Shown: positions 1 to 8,473 of the stretch, piece after piece
Layout: each line of letters opens with the position of its first letter
Position numbering within the stretch: the first letter of the stretch is position 1
NCBI RefSeq assembly: GCF_008364555.1
Contig: NZ_VTUC01000013.1
Span: forward strand, 1 to 64,000
Reading direction: 5' to 3'
From: Enterobacter vonholyi
Lineage (GTDB): Bacteria > Pseudomonadota > Gammaproteobacteria > Enterobacterales > Enterobacteriaceae
Length of the DNA: 64,000 nt
Program-made: the position numbers and the translations under genes
Notes under the pieces: model-generated
Databases searched by the model: none
Seen by the model: only the letters and a program-made list of their open reading frames with translations
Told to the model about the DNA's origin: nothing

Positions 1-69
1 AGTTCAGTCGGTTAGAATACCTGCCTGTCACGCAGGGGGTCGCGGGTTCGAGTCCCGTCCGTTCCGCCA
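1..69 (+). tRNA. aspT: tRNA-Asp (GTC), 5' truncated by window edge
   Basis: The window opens inside the D-arm side of a tRNA. The anticodon stem-loop reads CCTGCCTGTCACGCAGG with anticodon GTC, followed by the T-arm GGTTCGAGTCC and an encoded CCA at 67-69. About eight bases of the acceptor 5' strand are missing because the window starts here. In E. coli this tRNA is followed by trpT at the distal end of rrnC, so an rRNA operon probably lies just upstream (inference). Confidence 0.95.
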
Positions 70-80
70 CTTATTAAGAC

Positions 81-109
81 ATTAAGCCTGCCTTTTTGGC
101 AGGCTTAAT
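81..109. other. inverted repeat between tRNA-Asp and tRNA-Trp
   Basis: A 12-bp perfect stem (ATTAAGCCTGCC / GGCAGGCTTAAT) with a five-T loop sits between the two tRNAs. No T-tract follows on the plus strand, so it does not look like a plain terminator. It could be a processing structure in the tRNA precursor. Confidence 0.6.
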
Positions 110-122
110 GGCAAAAAACTTT

Positions 123-198
123 AGGGGCGTAGCTCAGTTGGTAGAGCACCGGTCTCCAAAACCGGGTGTCGCGAGTTCGAGTCTCTCCGCCCCTGCCA
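123..198 (+). tRNA. trpT: tRNA-Trp (CCA)
   Basis: This is a complete 76-nt tRNA. It has acceptor AGGGGCG, D-loop AGCTCAGTTGGTAGAGC, anticodon loop CTCCAAA (anticodon CCA), T-loop GTTCGAGTC, and an encoded CCA at 196-198. It follows tRNA-Asp as in the rrnC tail of E. coli. Confidence 0.97.
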
Positions 199-203
199 TA
201 TAT

Positions 204-233
204 AATCCTTTGCTTCGGCAAAGGATTTTTTTT
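204..233 (+). terminator. Rho-independent terminator after tRNA-Trp
   Basis: The hairpin AATCCTTTGC-TTCG-GCAAAGGATT is followed by a run of T. It directly follows trpT and would end the rRNA/tRNA transcript. Confidence 0.85.
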
Positions 234-296
234 GCCTGAAATCCTGCAAAAACGTCTCTTCTTAATATTCAGCCAGCATTCCTGCTGGCTGATGTA

Positions 297-1118
297 TCAG
301 TCCATTACATTGGTTTTTAACAGATCTTTTATCTGTGCTTGCTTATCACTATTTTGCAGCCAAATCGCATACAGCGGTCTGGTAAGCGTGGTGGAATCCA
401 TCACCGTATGCAGCCCCGCTTTAGCGTCTGCCCAGCGAACAGGCAACCAGGTACAACCTCTCAGCAAGGGCAGTTGCTGGCAGGCGATCTCCGCAGAGCT
501 GGTTGTTAACTGTGGAACATCATCAGGTGCAATCAATCCAGTCTCATGCTGCTGAAAATCTGGCCCCCATTCCAGGCGCAAATAGGTCAGATCTGCCTTC
601 ATCATCGAAGGTTCAGAGGCATAAAGCGCCAGACCAAACTGGCCTACAATCTGGCTGCTAAATTCGTCCATCTTGGGGGCTTCAGTTGTGATCAGAAGAT
701 CAAGCTGACGCTCATGAAGCTGCTTAACCAGCGACTGCCGTTGCGCAATTCTCGCTTCAAATTGCAGGTGGCCGTGTGAATGATACAGCCGGGTAAGCCA
801 CTGACTTAGCATACATTCCCACAGAGAAGCGCTGGCCCCAATCGAGAACTCATTATGCCTCGAAGTATGCGCCACCTCTTTGCGTGCCGCCTGCCAGGTA
901 TTCATGAGCGTTTCTGCGTACGGCAGTAGTTTTTCGCCGGCGGGCGTGAGGCGGATATTGTTGCGATGGCGGGTAAAAAGATTCACACCCAGTTGATTTT
1001 CCAGCTGTCGAATACGAAAACTGACTGCTGACTGCGTCAGGTAAAGGGCTTCAGCTGCTCGCCCAAAGTGGCGTGTTCTGCTCACTTCAAGGAAAGTTTT
1101 AAGCAATTCCGTATCCAC
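297..1118 (-). CDS. hdfR: HdfR, LysR-family transcriptional regulator
   Basis: This is a 273-aa LysR-type regulator. The N-terminal winged helix-turn-helix (residues about 18-40, [20 protein letters not shown]) is followed by a periplasmic-binding-protein-like effector domain. In E. coli HdfR represses flhDC and activates the gltBD region, and its sequence and length are very similar. The gene is divergent from maoP, as in E. coli, with 118 bp between the start codons. The start is supported by the usual short N-terminus before the helix-turn-helix. The effector is not known from sequence. Confidence 0.92.
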   Translation of the reverse strand: MDTELLKTFLEVSRTRHFGRAAEALYLTQSAVSFRIRQLENQLGVNLFTRHRNNIRLTPAGEKLLPYAETLMNTWQAARKEVAHTSRHNEFSIGASASLWECMLSQWLTRLYHSHGHLQFEARIAQRQSLVKQLHERQLDLLITTEAPKMDEFSSQIVGQFGLALYASEPSMMKADLTYLRLEWGPDFQQHETGLIAPDDVPQLTTSSAEIACQQLPLLRGCTWLPVRWADAKAGLHTVMDSTTLTRPLYAIWLQNSDKQAQIKDLLKTNVMD

Positions 1119-1236
1119 ATCTTTCTCCGCAAAATTATTTGTCGTTATGATTTAAATGTTTTGTTTTACACTCTGTCAAGCGTAACTAATACTCCGCGCC
1201 ATAAATAGCTCGGCCAAAGAATTAGGAGCGTGTAGG
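1119..1236. promoter_or_regulatory. hdfR-maoP divergent control region; likely contains maoS
   Basis: A plausible sigma-70 promoter for maoP has TTTACA at 1165-1170 and TAATAC at 1187-1192, spaced 16 bp, with an AGGAG ribosome site before ATG 1237. In E. coli the short cis site maoS, which works with MaoP to organise the Ori macrodomain, lies just upstream of maoP. Its presence here is inferred from position, not from a recalled sequence. Confidence 0.5.
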
Positions 1237-1575
1237 ATGGCGGAAAGCTTTACGACGACTAATCGTTTTTTCGACAATAAACATTATCCGCGCGGGTTCT
1301 CTCGTCACGGTGATTTCACCATCAAAGAAGCTCAACTGCTTGAGCGCCATGGTTATGCCTTTAACGAGCTGGATCTGGGCAAGCGTGAGCCTGCTACCGA
1401 AGACGAAAAACAGTTTGTTTCTGTTTGCCGTGGTGAGCGTGAGCCGCAGTCTGAAGCGGAACGTGTATGGATCAAGTATATGGCACGCATTAAGCGTCCA
1501 AAGCGCTTCCATACGCTGTCTGGCGGTAAGCCGCAGATGGAAGGTGCAGAAGACTACACCGAGTCTGATGACTAA
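1237..1575 (+). CDS. maoP: MaoP, Ori macrodomain organisation protein
   Basis: This 112-aa soluble protein, formerly YifE, matches the E. coli protein along its whole length. In E. coli MaoP acts with the adjacent maoS site to constrain DNA mobility and long-range contacts in the Ori macrodomain. The start ATG has an AGGAG Shine-Dalgarno sequence about 10 nt upstream. The protein is highly charged, with an acidic tail and no membrane segment. It is monocistronic, with its own terminator immediately downstream. Confidence 0.93.
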   Translation: MAESFTTTNRFFDNKHYPRGFSRHGDFTIKEAQLLERHGYAFNELDLGKREPATEDEKQFVSVCRGEREPQSEAERVWIKYMARIKRPKRFHTLSGGKPQMEGAEDYTESDD

Positions 1576-1586
1576 GATGATAAGAA

Positions 1587-1607
1587 GGGGCTATGGCCCC
1601 TTTTTTT
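1587..1607. terminator. terminator after maoP
   Basis: GGGGC-TAT-GGCCCC followed by seven T on the plus strand. The T-run reaches the comM stop codon, so it separates the convergent maoP and comM transcripts. Confidence 0.85.
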
Positions 1608-3126
1608 ATGCTAGCAACTTCTGCAAATGCAGCAGCAAACGATCGATAGCGCGATAGCTCAGCGCCTCCTGCAAATGCTTTCTCTCAATGTCAGTGCACC
1701 CCTCCACGTCAGCAATGGTTCTGGCCACTTTTAGCAAACGCTGCCACGCACGTATAGACAGCCCAAAACGGGTCAACGTCTCCTCTAGCCATCCCGCATC
1801 CTCACTGTTAAGGGAACAAAACTGCCGGATCCCGGCATTATCCAGCCGCGCATTTAGCCTGTTCTGACGAGCATACTGCCGCGTCTGGGCCGCAATCACC
1901 CGCTCGCGTACATCCGCTGAGCTTTCACCCGTTATGCCCGTCTGCCTGAGCAGACCCGGCGGAGGAAGGGGGATTTCGAGGGATAAATCGAAACGGTCGA
2001 GGAACGGGCCGGATAACTTACCCAGATAGCGCAACGTTTGCTCCGGCGTACAGCGGTTATGGTTGCCCTGGTAGTGGCCCGTGGGGCTGGGGTTCATCGC
2101 AGCGACCAGTTGAAACTGCGCGGGATAGCTTATTTTGGCCCGCGTGCGCGAGATATGTATTTCGCCAGATTCAATAGGTTCTCTCAGTGCATCCAGCACG
2201 CGGCGCTCAAACTCGGGCAGCTCATCGAGAAATAGAATTCCATTATGGGCCAGTGAGATTTCTCCCGGCCCGGGGATAGACCCGCCGCCGACCATTGCCG
2301 TCAGTGAAGCGCTATGATGCGGGGAACGAAAAGGGCGACGGCGCCACTGTTTTTGCAACGATGCAGAACTGATGAGGCTATATATGGCAGCGCTTTCCAG
2401 CGCTTCATGATTATTGAGCGGTGGAAGCAATCCACTCAACCTGCTCGCCAGCATCGTTTTCCCCGTACCCGGCGGGCCAATCAACAGAAGATTGTGTCCA
2501 CCTGCGGCCGTAATCTCCAGCGCCCGTTTCCCTTGCTCCTGCCCCATAATCTCGCTGAGATCCTCCGGGACGTCGGTTATAACATCGTCACACTCCTCTG
2601 GCTCGGACAGTTCATGTCGTCCTTCCAGCCAGGCACAAACTTCCTGTAAATGTCCCGCGATGAGGCATCCTTTCTCGGCGATAAGACTCACTTCTGATGC
2701 GTTTTCATTTGCGACAATGATTTGCCGCCCGGCACGTATGGCCTCCAGCGCTCCTGATATCGCACCGGGAACGCCTCTTAACGCGCCTGTGAGCGCGAGT
2801 TCACCCACGAACTCATACGAGCCTAGCCTTGTCGTATTAAGCTGCTCAGAAGCCGCGAGAAGGGCAATTGCGATAGGTAAATCGTATCGTCCCCCCTCTT
2901 TAGGCAGATCGGCGGGAGCAAGGTTGATGGTGATCTTCTTCGCAGGGAAGGTATAACCGCTATTTATTATTGCGCTGCGAACGCGATCCCTGGCCTCTTT
3001 AACCGTCGTTTCAGGTAAACCGACAAGCGTGAGTCCGGGTAGCCCATTACTCAAATGAACCTCAACGGAAACAAGCGGTGCCTTTACCCCGAGAGCCGCA
3101 CGCGTATAAACAACTGACAGTGACAT
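1606..3126 (-). CDS. comM: ComM/YifB, Mg-chelatase-like AAA+ helicase
   Basis: This is a 506-aa protein of the YifB/ComM family, the same length as in E. coli. An N-terminal Lon-protease-like domain is followed by a Mg-chelatase-type AAA+ ATPase with Walker A GPPGTGKT near residue 220 and Walker B LFLDELPE near residue 300. In naturally competent bacteria ComM is a hexameric branch-migration helicase that promotes integration of donor DNA. I chose the ATG at 3126, six bases inside an upstream GTG, because AGGAGG lies about 9 nt before it while the GTG would be too close. It is convergent with maoP. Confidence 0.93.
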   Translation of the reverse strand: MSLSVVYTRAALGVKAPLVSVEVHLSNGLPGLTLVGLPETTVKEARDRVRSAIINSGYTFPAKKITINLAPADLPKEGGRYDLPIAIALLAASEQLNTTRLGSYEFVGELALTGALRGVPGAISGALEAIRAGRQIIVANENASEVSLIAEKGCLIAGHLQEVCAWLEGRHELSEPEECDDVITDVPEDLSEIMGQEQGKRALEITAAGGHNLLLIGPPGTGKTMLASRLSGLLPPLNNHEALESAAIYSLISSASLQKQWRRRPFRSPHHSASLTAMVGGGSIPGPGEISLAHNGILFLDELPEFERRVLDALREPIESGEIHISRTRAKISYPAQFQLVAAMNPSPTGHYQGNHNRCTPEQTLRYLGKLSGPFLDRFDLSLEIPLPPPGLLRQTGITGESSADVRERVIAAQTRQYARQNRLNARLDNAGIRQFCSLNSEDAGWLEETLTRFGLSIRAWQRLLKVARTIADVEGCTDIERKHLQEALSYRAIDRLLLHLQKLLA

Positions 3127-3467
3127 TTGCACTACCTCCTGGTGTGACTATGCCAGCGCCTTTTTTGTCTGTTTAGCGTCATTTTGCTGATTTACGCCGC
3201 CTGTTCAGAGATTTTAAGCGCACGCTGAAACAATTGCATAACCGTGGAAGCTTCCTCGCAGAATGTAAAAAGCCCCGTTTTGACGTTAAGAACTGCAGTA
3301 AAAAAATGAAAAATATTCATTTTCTAATTTCTTTATATAAAACAAAGATTTTAAGAAATATGATTCGCTGCCTAATCAAATCCGTCATAAATAAATCTTG
3401 TGTTTGATTTAAAAACTGTGATAACTCTTTAGGTATTCCTTCGAACAAGATGCAAAAAGAACTGAAA
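3127..3467. promoter_or_regulatory. comM-ilvL intergenic region with ilv operon promoter
   Basis: This 341-bp divergent region holds no gene. It is strongly AT-rich from about 3297 to 3420. A promoter candidate for the ilv operon, at the same position as the main E. coli promoter, has TTGTGT at 3398-3403 and GATAAC at 3420-3425 (16-bp spacer). The bases after it (CTCTTTAGGTATTCCTTCG) closely match what I recall of E. coli. In E. coli the AT-rich upstream DNA binds IHF; I did not find a confident IHF consensus here. Confidence 0.55.
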
Positions 3468-3566
3468 ATGACAGCCCTTCTACGAGTGATTAGCCTGGTC
3501 GTGATTAGCGTGGTGGTGATTATTATCCCACCGTGCGGGGCTGCACTTGGACGAGGAAAGGCTTAG
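3468..3566 (+). CDS. ilvL: IlvL, ilv operon leader peptide
   Basis: This 32-codon leader is rich in regulatory codons: Leu at positions 4, 5, 10 and 27, with runs of Val and Ile between positions 7 and 20 (for example VVVIIIPPCG). It matches the E. coli IlvL peptide. Ribosome stalling on Ile, Val or Leu codons controls whether the downstream attenuator hairpin forms. The stop TAG at 3564 lies about 25 nt before the terminator stem. Confidence 0.93.
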   Translation: MTALLRVISLVVISVVVIIIPPCGAALGRGKA

Positions 3567-3590
3567 AAATCAAGCCTTAACGAACTAAGA

Positions 3591-3621
3591 CCCCCGCACC
3601 GAAAGGTCCGGGGGTTTTTTT
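3591..3621 (+). terminator. ilvL attenuator terminator
   Basis: A GC-rich hairpin, CCCCCGCACC-GAAA-GGTCCGGGGG, is followed by seven T. It lies between the ilvL stop and ilvX/ilvG. This is the classical attenuator of the ilv operon. It should form when charged Ile, Val and Leu tRNAs are abundant. Confidence 0.93.
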
Positions 3622-3652
3622 ATGACTAAAAAACGCAAATGAGGAGCAGAGA

Positions 3653-3703
3653 ATGACGACTAGCACAAAATTCTGTTTCTCCCGATTTATGACGGGGAAC
3701 TAA
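3653..3703 (+). CDS. ilvX: IlvX, 16-aa small protein
   Basis: A 16-codon ORF encodes [16 protein letters not shown]. It differs from the E. coli small protein IlvX as I recall it at only three or four positions. A strong GAGGAG ribosome site lies about 6-10 nt upstream of ATG 3653. The stop at 3701-3703 is two bases before the ilvG ATG, so translation of ilvX probably feeds ilvG. Its molecular function is not established. Confidence 0.8.
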   Translation: MTTSTKFCFSRFMTGN

Positions 3704-3705
3704 CT

Positions 3706-5352
3706 ATGAATGGGGCACAGTGGGTAGTACATGCGTTGCGCGCGCAGGGAGTCGAGACAGTATTCGGTTATCCAGGTGGCGCAATTATGCTGATTTACGA
3801 TGCACTGTATGACGGCGGCGTGGAACATCTCTTGTGCCGACACGAGCAGGGCGCAGTGATGGCGGCCATTGGCTACTCCCGCGCGACCGGTAAAACCGGC
3901 GTGTGTATGGCGACGTCAGGCCCGGGCGCAACTAACCTCATCACCGGCCTGGCTGACGCGCTGCTGGACTCTGTTCCCGTTGTTGCCATCACCGGGCAGG
4001 TGGCGTCTCCGTTCATCGGTACCGATGCTTTCCAGGAAGTCGACGTCCTTGGTTTATCGCTGGCCTGCACCAAACACAGCTTCCTCGTCCAGTCTCTGGA
4101 AGAGCTGCCGCGCGTAATGGCAGAAGCGTTCGAAGTGGCCAGCTCAGGCCGTCCCGGTCCGGTTCTGGTTGATATCCCGAAAGATATCCAGGTGGCACTC
4201 GGCGATCTGGAACCGCACTTCTCTACCGTTGAAAGCGACGATGCGTTTCCGGAAGCGGAAGTTGAAGAGGCCCGTCAGATGCTGGCTCAGGCGAAACAGC
4301 CGATGCTGTACGTCGGCGGTGGCGTCGGGATGGCGCAGGCCGTTCCCGCCCTGCGTGAATTTATCGCGGTAACGCAAATACCAGCCACCTGCACGCTGAA
4401 AGGGTTGGGTGCGGTAGATGCAGACTATCCGTACTATCTGGGCATGCTGGGGATGCACGGCACCAAAGCGGCAAACCTGGCGGTGCAGGAGTGCGATCTG
4501 CTCATCGCCGTAGGTGCCCGTTTTGACGACCGCGTCACCGGCAAGCTGAATACCTTTGCGCCGAACGCTAAAGTCATCCATATGGATATCGACCCGGCGG
4601 AGATGAACAAGCTGCGTCAGGCGCACGTTGCGCTGCAGGGCGATCTCAACGCGCTGTTACCGGCATTGCAGAAGCCGCTGGATATCAACGCATGGCGTCA
4701 GCACACCGCCGATATGCGCGCCGAGCACGCATGGCGTTACGATCACCCCGGCGAGGCCATCTACGCGCCGCTGCTGTTGAAGCAGTTGTCGGATCGCAAA
4801 CCTGCTGATAGCGTCGTCACCACCGACGTCGGCCAGCACCAGATGTGGTCCGCGCAGCATATGACCTACACCCGCCCGGAAAATTTCATCACCTCCAGCG
4901 GGTTAGGGACGATGGGCTTCGGTCTGCCAGCAGCCGTTGGCGCGCAGGTCGCCCGCCCGAACGATACCGTTATCTGTATCTCCGGTGACGGCTCCTTCAT
5001 GATGAACGTTCAGGAGCTCGGCACCGTTAAACGCAAGCAGTTGCCGCTGAAAATCGTCTTGCTCGACAACCAGCGTTTAGGGATGGTTCGCCAGTGGCAA
5101 CAGCTGTTCTTCCAGGAGCGCTACAGCGAAACGACTCTCACCGATAACCCCGATTTCCTCACCCTGGCCAGCGCCTTTGGCATCCCTGGCCAGCACATCA
5201 CCCGTAAAGATCAGGTTGAAGCGGCGCTCGACACCATGCTGAACAGCGATGGGCCTTACCTGCTTCATGTCTCAATCGATGAACTCGAGAACGTCTGGCC
5301 GCTGGTACCGCCTGGTGCCAGTAACTCACAAATGATGGAGAAATTATCATGA
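3706..5352 (+). CDS. ilvG: acetohydroxyacid synthase II large subunit (intact)
   Basis: This 548-aa ThDP-dependent enzyme condenses two pyruvates to acetolactate, or pyruvate with 2-ketobutyrate to acetohydroxybutyrate, the first common step to Val and Ile. The catalytic Glu is in RHEQG (E47). The ThDP/Mg motif [15 protein letters not shown] lies near residue 428. Isozyme II is valine-insensitive in E. coli. Unlike E. coli K-12, where ilvG is frameshifted, the frame here is unbroken. The gene overlaps ilvM by 4 nt. It has no strong ribosome site of its own, which fits coupling to ilvX. Confidence 0.97.
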   Translation: MNGAQWVVHALRAQGVETVFGYPGGAIMLIYDALYDGGVEHLLCRHEQGAVMAAIGYSRATGKTGVCMATSGPGATNLITGLADALLDSVPVVAITGQVASPFIGTDAFQEVDVLGLSLACTKHSFLVQSLEELPRVMAEAFEVASSGRPGPVLVDIPKDIQVALGDLEPHFSTVESDDAFPEAEVEEARQMLAQAKQPMLYVGGGVGMAQAVPALREFIAVTQIPATCTLKGLGAVDADYPYYLGMLGMHGTKAANLAVQECDLLIAVGARFDDRVTGKLNTFAPNAKVIHMDIDPAEMNKLRQAHVALQGDLNALLPALQKPLDINAWRQHTADMRAEHAWRYDHPGEAIYAPLLLKQLSDRKPADSVVTTDVGQHQMWSAQHMTYTRPENFITSSGLGTMGFGLPAAVGAQVARPNDTVICISGDGSFMMNVQELGTVKRKQLPLKIVLLDNQRLGMVRQWQQLFFQERYSETTLTDNPDFLTLASAFGIPGQHITRKDQVEAALDTMLNSDGPYLLHVSIDELENVWPLVPPGASNSQMMEKLS

Positions 5353-5612
5353 TGCAGCATCAGGTCGCCGTACAGGCTCGCTTCAACCCGGAAACTTTAG
5401 AACGCGTTTTGCGTGTGGTGCGTCATCGTGGTTTTCAGATTTGCTCTATGAATATGGAGACAGCCACTGACGCCCGGAATATCAGTATCGAATTAACCGT
5501 TGCCAGCCCGCGGTCGGTCGACTTACTGTTTAGTCAGTTATCAAAGCTGGTAGACGTTGCCCATGTTGCCATCTGCCAGAGCACAACCACATCACAACAA
5601 ATCCGCGCTTAA
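5349..5612 (+). CDS. ilvM: acetohydroxyacid synthase II small (regulatory) subunit
   Basis: This 87-aa ACT-type subunit is the same length as E. coli IlvM. It is needed for full activity and stability of AHAS II. The start ATG-ATG overlaps the ilvG stop (ATGA), indicating translational coupling and equimolar synthesis. The fold runs from the N-terminal [21 protein letters not shown] through one ACT repeat to a short polar tail. Confidence 0.95.
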   Translation: MMQHQVAVQARFNPETLERVLRVVRHRGFQICSMNMETATDARNISIELTVASPRSVDLLFSQLSKLVDVAHVAICQSTTTSQQIRA

Positions 5613-5630
5613 GCGTGACAGGACGAAAAA

Positions 5631-6560
5631 ATGACGACAAAAAAAGCTGATTACATTTGGTTCAACGGTGAGATGGTTCGCTGGGAGGACGCGAAGGTCC
5701 ACGTGATGTCCCACGCGCTGCATTACGGTACCTCCGTGTTTGAAGGCATCCGCTGCTACGATTCTCACAAAGGGCCAGTGGTGTTCCGCCATCGCGAACA
5801 CATGCAGCGTCTGCATGACTCAGCCAAAATTTATCGTTTCCCGGTATCTCAGAGCGTTGATGAGCTGATGGAAGCCTGCCGCGACGTGATCCGTAAGAAC
5901 AACCTCACCAGCGCCTATATTCGTCCGCTGGTCTTCGTGGGTGACGTCGGTATGGGCGTGAACCCGCCAGCGGGCTATACCACTGATGTGATCATTGCCG
6001 CGTTCCCGTGGGGTGCTTACCTGGGTGCTGAAGCCCTGGAGCAGGGGATCGACGCAATGGTCTCTTCCTGGAACCGCGTTGCGCCAAATACCATCCCGAC
6101 CGCCGCGAAAGCGGGCGGTAATTACCTTTCTTCCCTGCTGGTTGGTAGCGAAGCGCGCCGTCACGGTTACCAGGAAGGTATCGCGCTCGATGTGAATGGC
6201 TACATCTCCGAAGGCGCAGGTGAAAACCTGTTTGAAGTGAAAGACGGCATTCTGTTTACGCCACCATTCACCTCCTCCGCGCTGCCGGGCATCACCCGTG
6301 ACGCCATCATCAAACTGGCGAAAGACCTGGGTATCGAAGTGCGCGAGCAGGTGCTGTCCCGCGAATCCCTGTACCTGGCCGATGAAGTGTTTATGTCCGG
6401 TACCGCGGCTGAAATCACCCCGGTGCGCAGCGTAGACGGTATTCAGGTGGGCGAAGGCCGCTGTGGCCCGGTCACCAAACGCATTCAGAAAGCGTTCTTT
6501 GGCCTCTTCACCGGCGAAACAGAAGATAAATACGGCTGGTTGGATCAGGTTAATCACTAA
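5631..6560 (+). CDS. ilvE: branched-chain amino acid aminotransferase
   Basis: This 309-aa fold-type IV PLP aminotransferase makes the last step of Ile, Val and Leu synthesis by transferring amino groups from glutamate to the 2-keto acids. The PLP lysine is in AAKAGGNYLSS (about K160), and the substrate-binding loop SGTAAEITPV is near residue 256. The length is identical to E. coli. It lies 18 nt after ilvM in the ilvGMEDA operon, with a purine-rich GGACGAAAAA before the ATG. Confidence 0.97.
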   Translation: MTTKKADYIWFNGEMVRWEDAKVHVMSHALHYGTSVFEGIRCYDSHKGPVVFRHREHMQRLHDSAKIYRFPVSQSVDELMEACRDVIRKNNLTSAYIRPLVFVGDVGMGVNPPAGYTTDVIIAAFPWGAYLGAEALEQGIDAMVSSWNRVAPNTIPTAAKAGGNYLSSLLVGSEARRHGYQEGIALDVNGYISEGAGENLFEVKDGILFTPPFTSSALPGITRDAIIKLAKDLGIEVREQVLSRESLYLADEVFMSGTAAEITPVRSVDGIQVGEGRCGPVTKRIQKAFFGLFTGETEDKYGWLDQVNH

Positions 6561-6570
6561 GCATAAATTT

Positions 6571-6590
6571 GGGACGGCACGCACCGTCCC
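6571..6590 (+). other. hairpin in ilvE-ilvD intercistronic gap
   Basis: GGGACGG-CACGCA-CCGTCCC forms a perfect 7-bp stem in the 60-nt gap between ilvE and ilvD. There is no T-tract after it, so it is more likely an mRNA stability or processing element than a terminator. Confidence 0.55.
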
Positions 6591-6620
6591 ATTACATAGT
6601 CAGACGGGAGTCAATAAAGC

Positions 6621-8471
6621 ATGCCTAAGTATCGTTCAGCCACCACCACCCACGGCCGCAACATGGCGGGTGCCCGCGCGCTGTGGCGCGCCACTGGAAT
6701 GACCGACGCCGATTTCGGTAAGCCGATTATCGCCGTGGTGAACTCCTTCACCCAGTTCGTACCGGGCCACGTGCACCTGCGCGATCTGGGTAAACTGGTA
6801 GCCGAGCAAATCGAAGCCTCCGGCGGCGTGGCGAAAGAGTTCAACACCATTGCGGTCGATGACGGTATCGCGATGGGTCACGGGGGCATGCTCTATTCAC
6901 TGCCGTCGCGCGAGCTCATCGCCGACTCCGTAGAGTACATGGTTAACGCCCACTGCGCCGATGCCATGGTCTGTATCTCCAACTGCGACAAAATCACCCC
7001 GGGGATGCTGATGGCTTCCCTGCGTCTGAATATTCCGGTGATCTTCGTCTCCGGTGGCCCAATGGAAGCGGGGAAAACCAAGCTCTCCGACAAAATCATC
7101 AAGCTCGATCTGGTCGATGCGATGATCCAGGGCGCGGACCCGAAAGTCTCTGACGAGCAGAGCGATCAGGTGGAACGCTCCGCGTGTCCGACCTGCGGCT
7201 CCTGTTCCGGTATGTTCACGGCGAACTCCATGAACTGCCTGACCGAAGCGCTGGGCCTGTCTCAGCCGGGCAACGGCTCGCTGCTGGCGACCCACGCCGA
7301 CCGTAAGCAGCTGTTCCTCAACGCCGGTAAACGTATCGTTGAGCTGACCAAGCGCTACTACGAGCAGGATGACGCCAGCGCGCTGCCGCGCAGCATTGCC
7401 AGTAAAGCCGCGTTCGAAAACGCCATGACGCTGGATATCGCCATGGGCGGTTCCACCAACACCGTTCTGCACCTGCTGGCCGCCGCGCAGGAAGCCGAAA
7501 TCGACTTCACCATGAGCGATATCGACAAGCTGTCCCGCAAAGTGCCGCAGCTGTGTAAAGTCGCACCAAGTACCCAGAAGTACCATATGGAAGACGTGCA
7601 CCGTGCCGGTGGTGTAATCGGTATTTTGGGCGAGCTGGATCGCGCCGGGCTGCTGAACCGTGACGTGAAAAACGTGCTCGGGCTGACGCTGCCGGAATCG
7701 CTGGACCAGTTCGACGTGATGCTGACCAAAGACGACGCGGTGAAAAAAATGTTCCGCGCCGGTCCTGCCGGTATTCGTACCACGCAGGCCTTCTCCCAGG
7801 ATTGCCGCTGGGACACGCTGGACGATGACCGCGCCGAAGGCTGCATCCGCTCGCTGGAACACGCCTACAGCAAAGACGGCGGTCTGGCCGTGCTGTACGG
7901 AAACTTTGCGGAAAACGGCTGCATCGTGAAAACCGCAGGCGTGGACGACAGCATCCTGAAATTCACCGGTCCGGCGAAGGTGTACGAAAGCCAGGATGAA
8001 GCGGTAGACGCCATCCTTGGCGGTAAAGTGGTTGAAGGCGACGTGGTTGTCATTCGCTACGAAGGGCCGAAAGGCGGTCCGGGCATGCAGGAGATGCTCT
8101 ATCCAACCACTTTCCTGAAATCGATGGGCCTCGGTAAAGCCTGCGCGCTGATCACCGACGGGCGTTTCTCCGGCGGCACTTCCGGCCTCTCTATCGGCCA
8201 CGTTTCCCCGGAAGCGGCAAGCGGCGGCAACATTGCCATCATCGAAGACGGCGATCTGATCGAAATCGACATTCCGAATCGCGGCATTCAGCTCAAGCTG
8301 AGCGACCAGGAGATCGCAGCCCGTCGTGAAGCGCAGGAAGCGCGCGGCGACAAAGCCTGGACGCCGAAAGATCGCCAGCGCGAAGTCTCCTTTGCCCTGC
8401 GCGCCTACGCGAGCCTTGCCACCAGTGCAGATAAAGGCGCTGTACGCGATAAATCGAAACTCGGGGGCTAA
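6621..8471 (+). CDS. ilvD: dihydroxyacid dehydratase
   Basis: This 616-aa IlvD/Edd-family enzyme dehydrates dihydroxy acids to 2-ketoisovalerate and 2-keto-3-methylvalerate. The Fe-S cluster cysteines lie in CISNCDK (near residue 120) and in [19 protein letters not shown] (near residues 192-210). The C-terminal part contains the conserved GRFSGGTSG. The length equals E. coli IlvD. Its start ATG follows GGGAG. ilvA starts two bases after its stop. Confidence 0.97.
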   Translation: MPKYRSATTTHGRNMAGARALWRATGMTDADFGKPIIAVVNSFTQFVPGHVHLRDLGKLVAEQIEASGGVAKEFNTIAVDDGIAMGHGGMLYSLPSRELIADSVEYMVNAHCADAMVCISNCDKITPGMLMASLRLNIPVIFVSGGPMEAGKTKLSDKIIKLDLVDAMIQGADPKVSDEQSDQVERSACPTCGSCSGMFTANSMNCLTEALGLSQPGNGSLLATHADRKQLFLNAGKRIVELTKRYYEQDDASALPRSIASKAAFENAMTLDIAMGGSTNTVLHLLAAAQEAEIDFTMSDIDKLSRKVPQLCKVAPSTQKYHMEDVHRAGGVIGILGELDRAGLLNRDVKNVLGLTLPESLDQFDVMLTKDDAVKKMFRAGPAGIRTTQAFSQDCRWDTLDDDRAEGCIRSLEHAYSKDGGLAVLYGNFAENGCIVKTAGVDDSILKFTGPAKVYESQDEAVDAILGGKVVEGDVVVIRYEGPKGGPGMQEMLYPTTFLKSMGLGKACALITDGRFSGGTSGLSIGHVSPEAASGGNIAIIEDGDLIEIDIPNRGIQLKLSDQEIAARREAQEARGDKAWTPKDRQREVSFALRAYASLATSADKGAVRDKSKLGG

Positions 8472-8473
8472 CG

